The notes below the pieces were generated by a model that did not search any database, was not told the DNA's origin, and saw only the letters and a list, made by a program, of their open reading frames with translations. Shown here piece after piece: positions 8,707-16,766 of a stretch of DNA of 22,856 bases. Position 1 is the first letter of the stretch, and every line of letters starts with the position of its first letter. Both the position numbers and the translations under genes were made by a program. Source of the DNA: Prevotellaceae bacterium UBA7028 (GTDB lineage Bacteria; Bacteroidota; Bacteroidia; Bacteroidales; Bacteroidaceae); NCBI GenBank assembly GCA_002494215.1, contig DLBF01000106.1, positions 1 to 22,856 on the forward strand, given 5' to 3'.

Positions 8707-8988
8707 ATGACCAAGATTGAATTAGTAAAAATCGTATCGCAGAAGACTGGTATCGACCAGTTGACTGTGCTGGCTGCTGTGGAGGGTATAGTAGATACTA
8801 TCAAGCAGGCTTTGGTAGAGAAGGAGAATGTTTATATCCGTGGTTGGGGAACTTGGACACTGAAGCATCGTGCCCAGAAGACCGCTCGTAACATCTCTAA
8901 GAATACAACCCTTGTCATAGAGGCTCATGATATTCCTTATTTCAAGCCTTGCAAGGAGTTTATGGACAGTGTTGCAGCATCTAAGTAA
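8707..8988 (+). CDS. HU/IHF-family DNA-binding protein, 93 aa
   Basis: A small nucleoid protein expected to bind and bend DNA as a dimer. Length (93 residues) and layout match HU/IHF: two N-terminal helices (about 3-40), the IRGWGTWTLKHR strand pair (about 44-55), a DNA-binding beta-arm (about 56-75) and the closing FKPCKEFMDSV helix (about 79-89). At the arm tip the usual RNP is RNI (about 61-63), so the intercalating proline of canonical HU/IHF is missing; bending may be weaker or different. The gene has its own promoter and terminator and is transcribed alone. Which paralogue it is cannot be decided here, so no symbol is given. Confidence 0.92.
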   Translation: MTKIELVKIVSQKTGIDQLTVLAAVEGIVDTIKQALVEKENVYIRGWGTWTLKHRAQKTARNISKNTTLVIEAHDIPYFKPCKEFMDSVAASK

Positions 8989-9015
8989 AAATTATTTGAT
9001 TTGAAATATACAAAC

Positions 9016-9057
9016 GACGGGGAAGTGGGGCCTTTGTGCTTTTGCTCCCCGTCTTTC
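9016..9057 (+). terminator. Terminator after the small HU-like gene
   Basis: GACGGGGA (9016-9023) pairs perfectly with TCCCCGTC (9046-9053), followed by TTTCTGTTT. It lies 27 nt after the HU-like stop codon and before the GH92 gene. Confidence 0.75.
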
Positions 9058-9080
9058 TGTTTAATACTTAACATCTGAAT

Positions 9081-11405
9081 ATGAAATTCTTTTCTCGTTA
9101 CATTGCATTTCCCTTGCTGTTGATGGCTATACAGGCAAATGCACAAAAGTCTGTTCTTGAATATGTTAACCCCATCATCGGAACTAACGGAATGGGACAT
9201 ACCTTCCCTGGTGCCTGTTCACCCTTTGGTATTGTCCAGTTGAGTCCCGAGACGGATACTGTCCCCCATAATGTAGATGGACATTACCAAGGTAAGGTCT
9301 ATGAGTATTGTGCTGGCTATCAGCATCGCGACAAGACGATAGTCGGTTTCAGCCATACCCACCTCAGCGGTACAGGTCATTCCGACTTGGGCGATATCCT
9401 GATTATGCCTACAACGGGCAAGATTCGTACCAATCCCGGTACTGCCGAGAATCCCGATGGTGGCTACCGTTCACGTTTCTCTCATGAAACAGAGAAGTGT
9501 ACAGCCGGTTATTACGAGGTAAAGTTGGATGACTACAATGTCTTAGCCCAGCTTACTGCTACCCAGCGTGTGGGTATCCACCAGTACACCTTCCCCGAGA
9601 CTGAGGGTCAGTTTATCCTGGACCTTGGCAGCGGTATATATAATTATGAAGGCAAGACCCTCTGGACCTACCTGCGTGTAGAAGACGAGACCACATTGGT
9701 TGGTTATCGCATCACCTGCGGTTGGGCCCGTCAGAACTACACATACTTTGCCATCAAGTTGTCCGAGCCTATCAGTCAGTATGGCTATGACAACAAGCAG
9801 CGCATGAAGTACACCGGATTCTGGCGAAAGATGGACATTCAGCACAACTTCCCTGATATGGCAGGTAAGGAAATCGTGGGCTATTTCAAGTTCAAACTGC
9901 CTGCCAGCAAGAAGCTCACCGTCAAGGTGGCTCTCTCTCCTGTCAGCATGAGCGGAGCTTTGGCAAACTTGGAGGCAGAGACAAAGGGTAAGACCTTCGA
10001 TCAGATTCGCCAGGAGACTGCTAGCAGGTGGGAGAAGGAACTTCGTACTGTTGATATCGAAGGAACAGAGGACCAGAAGACTCTCTTCTATACCTCTATG
10101 TATCACACCATGATTAACCCCTCTGTCTATATGGATGTGGATGGTCAGTATCGTGGCAATGACATGGAGATTCACAAGGCTGACGGCTTCACCAATTATA
10201 CTGTATTCTCACTCTGGGATACCTACCGTGCAGAGCATCCCTTGCTCAATCTGCTCAAGCCTCAGCAGGGCGCTGATATGGCACAGAGTATGATTGCTAT
10301 CCAGCAGCAGAGCGCCTTGCATCTGTTGCCCATCTGGTATTTGATGGCTAACGAAGGATGGTGCATGAGCGGCTACCATGCTGTTTCTGTTCTCTCCGAC
10401 GTTGCCAAGAAACTGGGCATCAAGGATAAAAAGGCTATGTTAGAGGCTATGAGGGCCACTTCTACATCCAAGTGGATGGAGGGGCTGACAGATTACATGA
10501 AGTACGGCTATGTCCCCTACGACCGTTGTGGCACCAGTGCCAGCAATACTTTGGAGTATGCTTACGACGACTGGACTATCTATCAGGCAGCCTTGGATGC
10601 AGGGGACAAGGAGATGGCAGAGACCTATAAGCAGCGTGCCCTCAACTATCGTAATGTCTTCAATCCAGCCATCGGCTTGGCTTGTCCCCGTTACAAGGAT
10701 GGCAGCTGGAAGAAAGATTTCTCTCCTCTTCAGACTTATGGCGAGGGCTTCATCGAAGGCAACAGTGCCAACTACTCCTTCCATGTTCCCCATGATGTCA
10801 AGGGTATGATAGCCTGCTTCGGCGGTGACAAGAAGTTCGTGGCTGCGTTGGACAATCTGTTTGCTCATCCTCTGGATAAGAAGTATTACGAGGATAACGA
10901 GGATATCGAGGAAGAGTGTCTGCTGGGTGGCTATGTTCATGGCAACGAACCCAGTCATCACGTTCCCTATCTCTATGCTTGGACCTCTCAGCCTTGGAAG
11001 TCTCAGTATTGGTTGCGCGAGATTATGAACCGTATGTATGTGAACAACATAGACGGTCTGCATGGCAACGACGACTGCGGTCAGATGTCTGCGTGGTACA
11101 TCTTCAGTGCTATGGGATTCTATCCTGTTTGTCCTGGTACCGATCAGTATGTTCTGGGTGCTCCCTACATTCCTTACTGCAAGGTATCATTGCCTAATGG
11201 TAAGACTTTCGAGGTGTCAGCTCCAGGTGTCAGCGACAAGAACCGTTACGTAAAGTCGGTTAAGTTGAACGGAAAGGCATATAATAAGCTGTATATTACC
11301 CATGCCGACCTGCTGGCAGGTGGTAAGCTCGAGTTCCAGATGGCATCTACTCCAAATAAGAGCAGAGGGGTAAAGACCGGCAAGCCCTATTCTTTGAGTG
11401 ATTAA
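9081..11405 (+). CDS. GH92 family alpha-mannosidase, secreted
   Basis: GH92 enzymes are calcium-dependent exo-alpha-mannosidases, typically acting on N-glycans or yeast mannan. The 774-residue protein starts with a signal peptide ending in an A-N-A type I cleavage site (about residue 21), placing it in the periplasm; there is no lipobox. Family landmarks are an N-terminal beta domain beginning VNPIIGTNGMGHTFPG (29-44), SHTHLSGTGHSDLGD (91-105), SLWDTYRAEHPLL (377-389), the EGNSANYSFHVPHD stretch with the likely general acid Glu559, and GNDDCGQMSAW with Asp664/Asp665 as probable base. Length is normal. No SusC/SusD pair or other mannan genes adjoin it, so it is an isolated hydrolase here. Linkage specificity cannot be predicted safely. 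No clear promoter box was found in front of it. Confidence 0.93.
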   Translation: MKFFSRYIAFPLLLMAIQANAQKSVLEYVNPIIGTNGMGHTFPGACSPFGIVQLSPETDTVPHNVDGHYQGKVYEYCAGYQHRDKTIVGFSHTHLSGTGHSDLGDILIMPTTGKIRTNPGTAENPDGGYRSRFSHETEKCTAGYYEVKLDDYNVLAQLTATQRVGIHQYTFPETEGQFILDLGSGIYNYEGKTLWTYLRVEDETTLVGYRITCGWARQNYTYFAIKLSEPISQYGYDNKQRMKYTGFWRKMDIQHNFPDMAGKEIVGYFKFKLPASKKLTVKVALSPVSMSGALANLEAETKGKTFDQIRQETASRWEKELRTVDIEGTEDQKTLFYTSMYHTMINPSVYMDVDGQYRGNDMEIHKADGFTNYTVFSLWDTYRAEHPLLNLLKPQQGADMAQSMIAIQQQSALHLLPIWYLMANEGWCMSGYHAVSVLSDVAKKLGIKDKKAMLEAMRATSTSKWMEGLTDYMKYGYVPYDRCGTSASNTLEYAYDDWTIYQAALDAGDKEMAETYKQRALNYRNVFNPAIGLACPRYKDGSWKKDFSPLQTYGEGFIEGNSANYSFHVPHDVKGMIACFGGDKKFVAALDNLFAHPLDKKYYEDNEDIEEECLLGGYVHGNEPSHHVPYLYAWTSQPWKSQYWLREIMNRMYVNNIDGLHGNDDCGQMSAWYIFSAMGFYPVCPGTDQYVLGAPYIPYCKVSLPNGKTFEVSAPGVSDKNRYVKSVKLNGKAYNKLYITHADLLAGGKLEFQMASTPNKSRGVKTGKPYSLSD

Positions 11406-11450
11406 ATTGCGCCATTGCAGTTCGGATATAGAAAGAAAAAGAGTTTTTCC

Positions 11451-11482
11451 TTTCGTATTTCGCTCATTTATCCGTAACTTTG
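11451..11482 (+). promoter_or_regulatory. Promoter of fabD
   Basis: TAACTTTG at 11475-11482 fits the -7 box, with TTTC (11451-11454) 20 nt upstream as a near match to the -33 box. The start codon is 43 nt further on. It would also drive the overlapping GH13 gene. Confidence 0.6.
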
Positions 11483-11525
11483 CAATCCCAAAACAGAACA
11501 TATTATTAATAAGAAAGTTAAAGAT

Positions 11526-12425
11526 ATGAAAGCATTTGTTTTTCCCGGCCAGGGAGCACAGTACAGTGGTATGGGTAAAGACCTGTACGAAAACAATGAG
11601 AAAGCTAAAGAACTTTTCGAGAAGGCTAACGAGATTTTAGGCTTCCGCATTACCGATATTATGTTTGAAGGCACTGCAGAGGAACTGAAGCAGACCAAGG
11701 TTACACAGCCTGCTGTATTCCTGCATAGTGTTATTAACGCTATCTGTATGGGTGATGACTTCAATCCTGATATGGTAGGCGGTCATAGCCTTGGCGAGTT
11801 CAGCGCTCTTGCTGCAGCTGGCGCCCTCAAGTTCGAGGATGCCCTCAAGTTGGTTCATGCCCGTGCTTTGGCTATGCAGAAGGCTTGCGAGGCAGCTCCC
11901 AGCACAATGGCTGCAATTATCGGTCTTGAGGATAAGGTAGTAGAGGATATCTGTGCCGAGGTTACTGCACAGGGTAACGGCGTGGTTGTTCCTGCCAACT
12001 ACAACTGCCCCGGGCAGTTGGTTATCAGTGGTAACATTGAGGCTGTAAATGCAGCTTGTGAGAAGCTTACCGAGGCTGGTGCACGCCGTGCTTTGGTTCT
12101 TCCTGTAGGCGGTGCTTTCCACAGCCCCCTTATGCAGCCAGCTAAGGATGAACTTCAGGCTGCTATTGAGCAGACAGAGTTCCAGACTCCTAAGTGCCCC
12201 GTTTATCAGAATGTAGATGCCAAGGCTCATACCGATGCTGCTGAGATCAAGCAGAACCTGATAGCTCAGCTTACTGCCAGTGTTCGTTGGACTCAAGAAG
12301 TGCAGAACATGATTGCCGCTGGTGCAACAGACTTCATGGAGTGTGGCCCCGGCCGTGCCCTTCAGGGTATGATTGGCAAGATTGCCAAGGGCAATGCCGA
12401 TGTTACTATCAAGGGTATTGAATGA
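11526..12425 (+). CDS. fabD: Malonyl CoA-acyl carrier protein transacylase
   Basis: FabD moves malonyl groups from CoA to acyl carrier protein at the start of type II fatty acid synthesis in the cytosol. The 299-residue protein shows the N-terminal FPGQGAQ (6-12), the nucleophile motif GHSLG with Ser88 (86-90), Arg113 in the HARALAMQ helix (111-118) and GAFHSPLM with catalytic His199. Length is typical. The last four bases (ATGA) also hold the start codon of a glycoside hydrolase gene, so the two are probably translationally coupled. No other fab gene is in the window. Confidence 0.96.
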   Translation: MKAFVFPGQGAQYSGMGKDLYENNEKAKELFEKANEILGFRITDIMFEGTAEELKQTKVTQPAVFLHSVINAICMGDDFNPDMVGGHSLGEFSALAAAGALKFEDALKLVHARALAMQKACEAAPSTMAAIIGLEDKVVEDICAEVTAQGNGVVVPANYNCPGQLVISGNIEAVNAACEKLTEAGARRALVLPVGGAFHSPLMQPAKDELQAAIEQTEFQTPKCPVYQNVDAKAHTDAAEIKQNLIAQLTASVRWTQEVQNMIAAGATDFMECGPGRALQGMIGKIAKGNADVTIKGIE

Positions 12426-14077
12426 TAATATATCAGGTATTCACACGTCTTTTCGGTAACGACAAGACCCTGTGTCTTCCTAACGGTACAAAGGCACAGG
12501 ACGGATGCGGAAAGATGTCAGATTTTACACACAAGGCTCTGGAAGAAATCCGGAGCCTTGGTGCTACTCATATCTGGTACACTGGCATTATAGAGCATGC
12601 AACCCAGACAGACTATACGGCATACGGCATTAGCCTCGATAACCCCGATGTGGTAAAAGGTTGCGCCGGTAGTGCCTATGCTATCAAGGATTACTATGAC
12701 GTAGATCCCGATTTGGCCAGCAATATTCCTTCCCGTATGAAGGAGTTTCGGAATCTGGTGAATCGTTCCCATAAGGCAGGACTGAAGGTTGTCATCGACT
12801 TTGTCCCCAATCATGTGGCTCGTCAGTATCATTCAGATGCTTGTCCCGAAGGAACGCAGGATCTGGGTGTCGGTGATGATATAACCCAACCTTTTTCCAA
12901 CCAGAACAATTTCTATTATCTGCCAGGCGAATCCCTGCATCTGGATAATATAAAGCCAGGCAGTTCCTATCATGAGGAGCCCGCCAAGGCAACGGGAAAC
13001 GATGTTTTCTGTGCCTGGCCAGGGAGTACCGACTGGTACGAGACCATTAAACTGAATTATGGCGTTGACTACTGTGGCGGTAGAGTGGGACATTTCTCGC
13101 CTGTTCCAGCTACATGGAATAAGATGCTGCATATTCTGCTCTTTTGGGCAGCCAAGGGTATCGACGGTTTCCGATGCGATATGGCCGAGATGGTGCCTGT
13201 CGAGTTTTGGGAGTGGGTAATTCCCCAAGTAAAAGAATCCTTCCCAGGCATTGTCTTTATTGCTGAGGTTTATAATCCTGCAGAATACAGGAATTACATT
13301 CATCGCGGACATTTCGATTACCTTTATGATAAAGTAGGACTCTATGACACGCTTAAAGCCGTAGCTCAGGGCAATGCCAGTTCGCACGGCATCACATCCT
13401 GTTGGCAGCAGACAGATGATATCCGTCCTTACTTGCTTAACTTCCTCGAGAATCACGACGAGCAGCGTATTGCCAGTGATTTCTTTGTGGCAGATGCTCG
13501 CAAGGGTAGGGCACCGCTACTGGTAAGTGCTTTGATGGGCAATAACCCCTTTATGCTGTACTTCGGCCAGGAGTTGGGCGAAAGGGGTATGGATCAGGAA
13601 GGGTTCAGTGGTTTGGACGGCCGTACTACCATCTTTGATTATTGGACGGTAGATACCATTCGCCGCTGGCGCAACAAAGGCAGGTTTGATGGCGGTTTGC
13701 TGACGAACGAAGAACAATCCCTGCGGAAGTTTTATGCCAGTGTTCTGAGGGTAAAGGAGCAAGAATCTGCTTTCTCAGAGGGCGATTTCTTCGATTTGAT
13801 GTATCAGAATACGGATTTTCACCAGCAGTATGTGTTTGCCCGTAGGGGAAAGAGAAATATCATGTTGGTTGTTGCCAATTTTGCTGATACAGAGCAGCAA
13901 ATGCGGATTAATATCCCCCGGCATCTGTTTGAACTATGGAAGCTCAAGGAAAAATCGGGTTGTTCTGTTGTGGAGTTGCTGACGGGTAAAAAGAGCCAGG
14001 CAGACTTCCGCTCTGATGTTCCGTTCAGTGTCGTCATTCCTGCTTTAGGCGGTTGTATATACAAAATTATTGCATAA
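12422..14077 (+). CDS. GH13 alpha-amylase-family glycosidase, cytoplasmic
   Basis: A 551-residue (beta/alpha)8-barrel hydrolase of the alpha-amylase clan. All four conserved regions are present: VVIDFVPNHV (region I, 123-132), GFRCDMAE with nucleophile Asp253 (region II), FIAEVYNP with acid/base Glu282 (region III) and FLENHDEQR with His345-Asp346 (region IV). A C-terminal beta domain follows (about 450-551). No signal peptide is seen, so it acts on internal alpha-glucans or maltodextrins rather than on external starch. The start codon sits in the fabD stop (ATGA overlap). The exact activity (alpha-amylase, maltogenic or transferase) cannot be assigned from motifs alone. Confidence 0.9.
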   Translation: MIIYQVFTRLFGNDKTLCLPNGTKAQDGCGKMSDFTHKALEEIRSLGATHIWYTGIIEHATQTDYTAYGISLDNPDVVKGCAGSAYAIKDYYDVDPDLASNIPSRMKEFRNLVNRSHKAGLKVVIDFVPNHVARQYHSDACPEGTQDLGVGDDITQPFSNQNNFYYLPGESLHLDNIKPGSSYHEEPAKATGNDVFCAWPGSTDWYETIKLNYGVDYCGGRVGHFSPVPATWNKMLHILLFWAAKGIDGFRCDMAEMVPVEFWEWVIPQVKESFPGIVFIAEVYNPAEYRNYIHRGHFDYLYDKVGLYDTLKAVAQGNASSHGITSCWQQTDDIRPYLLNFLENHDEQRIASDFFVADARKGRAPLLVSALMGNNPFMLYFGQELGERGMDQEGFSGLDGRTTIFDYWTVDTIRRWRNKGRFDGGLLTNEEQSLRKFYASVLRVKEQESAFSEGDFFDLMYQNTDFHQQYVFARRGKRNIMLVVANFADTEQQMRINIPRHLFELWKLKEKSGCSVVELLTGKKSQADFRSDVPFSVVIPALGGCIYKIIA

Positions 14078-14165
14078 AGATGCACTTTCCACCCCCTTTT
14101 GTGTGATTATTCGAAGAATAGCAGAAATTTATTGTATCTTTTAAGGTTCGACCTTTTTTTATTTC

Positions 14166-14173
14166 TAACTTTG
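14166..14173 (+). promoter_or_regulatory. -7 box of the manC promoter
   Basis: TAACTTTG fits TAnnTTTG and ends 27 nt before the manC ATG. No convincing TTTG box lies at the expected distance upstream. A T-run at 14154-14160 lies just before it. Confidence 0.5.
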
Positions 14174-14200
14174 CGGATGTTTTTTTGAAGATCGTGTGAT

Positions 14201-15259
14201 ATGGAGAACAGTAACCATCTTGTTATAATGGCTGGAGGCGTAGGAAGCAGATTCTGGCCCATGAGTACTACAGATACCCCCAAGCAGTTTGTCGATGTTT
14301 TGGGATGCGGAAGAAGTTTGATTCAGCTTACGTTAGACAGATTCCGTGGTGTAGTGTCGCCAGAAAACGTCTGGGTGGTAACTTCCGTTAATTACGCCGA
14401 TGAGGTTCGCCGTCAGTTGCCAGAGGTTCCTGCCGGTAACATTCTTTCCGAGCCTTGTCGTCGTGGTACGGCTCCCTGTATCGCCTATGTCAGTTGGCGC
14501 ATCAAGGCCTTGGATCCTCATGCCAACATCGTTGTAACGCCCAGCGACCATATCGTTATGGATGTTAACGAGTTCCATCGTGTTATCAATTCCACGCTCA
14601 AGTTTGTTGCCGAGACCGACTCCATCGTCACTTTGGGTATGAAGGCCACCCGCCCTGAGACTGGTTATGGTTATATTCAGGCCGACTTGTCTTATTCTTC
14701 AGCCAGAAACAAGGAGATGTTCCGTGTTGACTCCTTCCGCGAGAAGCCCGATATCGAAACAGCTACCAAGTATATCTCCAAGAACAACTTTTTCTGGAAC
14801 TCTGGCATCTTTATCTGGAACGTCAGCACCATTGTAAATGCTTTCCGTGTTTATCAGCCTGTAATGTCAGATATCTTCGAGGAGTTGCTGCCCTTGTATG
14901 GAACGGATAAGGAGCAGGAGGCTATCAATGAGAAGTTCCCCCAGTGTGAAAACATCTCAGTGGATTATGCCATCCTCGAGAAGGCCGAGGAGATTTTCGT
15001 TTTCCCTGCCGATTTCGGTTGGAGCGATTTGGGAACATGGGGTTCTCTCTTGCTGAACACAGAGCGCGACATCTATGGCAATTCATGCATCGGACCTAAT
15101 ATCAAGGTTTACGAGACCACTAACTGCATGATTCACACCACACAGGAGAAACGCGTTGTTATTCAGGGCTTGGATGGTTATATCGTTGCAGAAAAAGATG
15201 ATTCCCTGCTAATCTGTAAGCTTAGCGAGGAGCAGCGCATCCGTGAATTTAGCGAATAA
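14201..15259 (+). CDS. manC: Mannose-1-phosphate guanylyltransferase
   Basis: Makes GDP-mannose from mannose 1-phosphate and GTP, feeding GDP-fucose, surface polysaccharide and glycoprotein sugar synthesis. The 352-residue protein shows the nucleotidyltransferase signature GGVGSRFWPM (12-21), PSDHI (114-118), FREKP (179-183), FFWNSGIF (197-204) and SVDYAILEK. It ends shortly after the nucleotidyltransferase domain and lacks the phosphomannose isomerase cupin of the about 480-residue bifunctional ManC/AlgA type, so it is monofunctional. It has its own promoter and converges on the TPR gene with 3 nt between stop codons, leaving no room for a terminator. Confidence 0.93.
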   Translation: MENSNHLVIMAGGVGSRFWPMSTTDTPKQFVDVLGCGRSLIQLTLDRFRGVVSPENVWVVTSVNYADEVRRQLPEVPAGNILSEPCRRGTAPCIAYVSWRIKALDPHANIVVTPSDHIVMDVNEFHRVINSTLKFVAETDSIVTLGMKATRPETGYGYIQADLSYSSARNKEMFRVDSFREKPDIETATKYISKNNFFWNSGIFIWNVSTIVNAFRVYQPVMSDIFEELLPLYGTDKEQEAINEKFPQCENISVDYAILEKAEEIFVFPADFGWSDLGTWGSLLLNTERDIYGNSCIGPNIKVYETTNCMIHTTQEKRVVIQGLDGYIVAEKDDSLLICKLSEEQRIREFSE

Positions 15260-15262
15260 CTT

Positions 15263-16717
15263 TCACTCCCAGTCTTCGGGGAAGCGGCCGTAGGCATTTT
15301 TGAAGGCATACAGGTAGTATTCCTCTGGTTGTATGCTTGGATAATCGTCCGCGAAGAGGAATTCTGTTATCTCTCGGTCTGCAGAAACTGCTTTACGCAG
15401 GTATTTCAGGAAATTCTCCTGATCGTGCATTTGCTTATAACAGTAAGCTAAGTAGGGAATAGCGACAACTCCTTCCTTACCTTTATATTCCTCCATAAAT
15501 GTTTCCAGCAGGGACAACGCCGTTCCGTAGTGCATGGTTTCGGCATATGCTATTCCTATGGTAAGCAGCGTTTCTTGTTTGTTTTCGCTTTCATTATAGG
15601 CGATTTCAAAGTGTTCGGCAGCTTCCTTTACTCTGTCGTTCTCCAATAGAATCTCGCCTGTCAACAAGTGGAATTCCATGCCAAAGCTATTGTCCTTGGA
15701 AAGTTGCATGGCCTCCTCCAATGCCTTGAGAGCCTCGTCGATGTTGTGGCACTTGCTTTCGATATATGCCTTGTGCATCAGCAGTTGAACGCGTTCCTCA
15801 TCATTCTCGTGGACGTATTCCAGTGCTTGGGCAAGTGCCTTCTTGGCTTCGTCCAAGCGCCCTATATTAGTCAGGGTAATAGCATCCATGTAATAAAGCC
15901 TGCCATCTTCCGGCGTAATCTCCTTCAGTTGTTGGTAGATCTCGTGCGCTTGTGTCAAGTGGTTCAGATGGAAGAGGCAGTGTGCCTTTATCATTAGCGC
16001 CTGTGTGTACTTGGGATTCAGAGCCAGACAGTATTCCACGCTGTCCAGCGCCTCTGTGTAGTTGCACTTGCCTATATGTGCCTCTGCTATTGCCTTCCAT
16101 GCCAATATGCTGAATGGCTGTTCTTCCAGAACGTCCTGCAACAAAGCAATGGCTTCGTCGTATTTCTCCATATTCATCAGCAGGTCCGTCTTCAGCTTCT
16201 TCAGTTTCTTGTATTTGGGATACTCCTCTTCCAGCCTTTTTGTCAGTTTGAGGGCTGTCTGGTAGTCCTGATAATCCATAAAGATGCAGGCAGCATCATA
16301 TAGGAACATCGCCTTGTCCTCGTCCAACTCTTCCAGTTTTGAGAGAATAAGTTCATAGGCATCATCAGATTTGTCCGAACGTATCAACAGTTCTGCCCAC
16401 AGGAATATCGTCTCCCTGTCGTTTTGGTCGGGGATAGACTCGGCAATTCTTATCGCCTCCTCCAGATGGTCATGGAACATCTGTTGCCTTGCCAGGAATA
16501 TCAGCGGATCTACACTGTTAGGGTGAAGGCTAAGAGCCAGTGATATAGCCTGATTAGCCTCCTCCTCCCTGTTTTGCGTCATGTAGTACTCCGCAATATC
16601 CGTCAGGTCTTCAGCATCCATATAAACAGACTCGCCGTTCTTGCAAGCCTGCTCATATTTCTGAAGGTTCTCCAGAAACTCAGGATCATTGAAATATGCC
16701 TCGTCTTCTTCTCGCAT
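15263..16717 (-). CDS. Tetratricopeptide repeat protein
   Basis: A 484-residue, all-helical, acidic protein made of repeated helix pairs with TPR-like spacing (for example around residues 52-85, 180-215, 217-250 and 285-320, with typical A/G-Y-A-L-N-P positions). TPR arrays serve as protein-binding scaffolds. There is no signal peptide, membrane segment or enzymatic domain, so it is probably cytoplasmic. It lies 49 nt downstream of glnS on the same strand, separated only by a heptad repeat, and could be cotranscribed. Its partner and function are unknown. Confidence 0.85.
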   Translation of the reverse strand: MREEDEAYFNDPEFLENLQKYEQACKNGESVYMDAEDLTDIAEYYMTQNREEEANQAISLALSLHPNSVDPLIFLARQQMFHDHLEEAIRIAESIPDQNDRETIFLWAELLIRSDKSDDAYELILSKLEELDEDKAMFLYDAACIFMDYQDYQTALKLTKRLEEEYPKYKKLKKLKTDLLMNMEKYDEAIALLQDVLEEQPFSILAWKAIAEAHIGKCNYTEALDSVEYCLALNPKYTQALMIKAHCLFHLNHLTQAHEIYQQLKEITPEDGRLYYMDAITLTNIGRLDEAKKALAQALEYVHENDEERVQLLMHKAYIESKCHNIDEALKALEEAMQLSKDNSFGMEFHLLTGEILLENDRVKEAAEHFEIAYNESENKQETLLTIGIAYAETMHYGTALSLLETFMEEYKGKEGVVAIPYLAYCYKQMHDQENFLKYLRKAVSADREITEFLFADDYPSIQPEEYYLYAFKNAYGRFPEDWE

Positions 16718-16728
16718 TCTAGTTTTGT

Positions 16729-16756
16729 GGTTAGCGGTTAGCGGTTAGTGGTTAGC
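16729..16756 (-). repeat. Heptanucleotide tandem repeat between glnS and TPR gene
   Basis: Four uninterrupted 7-nt units on the + strand (GGTTAGC, GGTTAGC, GGTTAGT, GGTTAGC) make up more than half of the 49-nt spacer, starting 11 nt upstream of the TPR start codon. Confidence 0.9.
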
Positions 16757-16766
16757 GAACTATCAC

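Noticed and set aside
11431..11454. Hairpin GAAAGAAAAA/TTTTTCCTTTC as GH92 terminator
   Set aside because: The stem is almost all A-T with a bulge and overlaps the fabD -33 box; too weak to call.
14108..14120. TATTC/GAATA hairpin between the GH13 gene and manC
   Set aside because: Only five base pairs and no adjoining T-run on the + strand; not enough for a terminator call.
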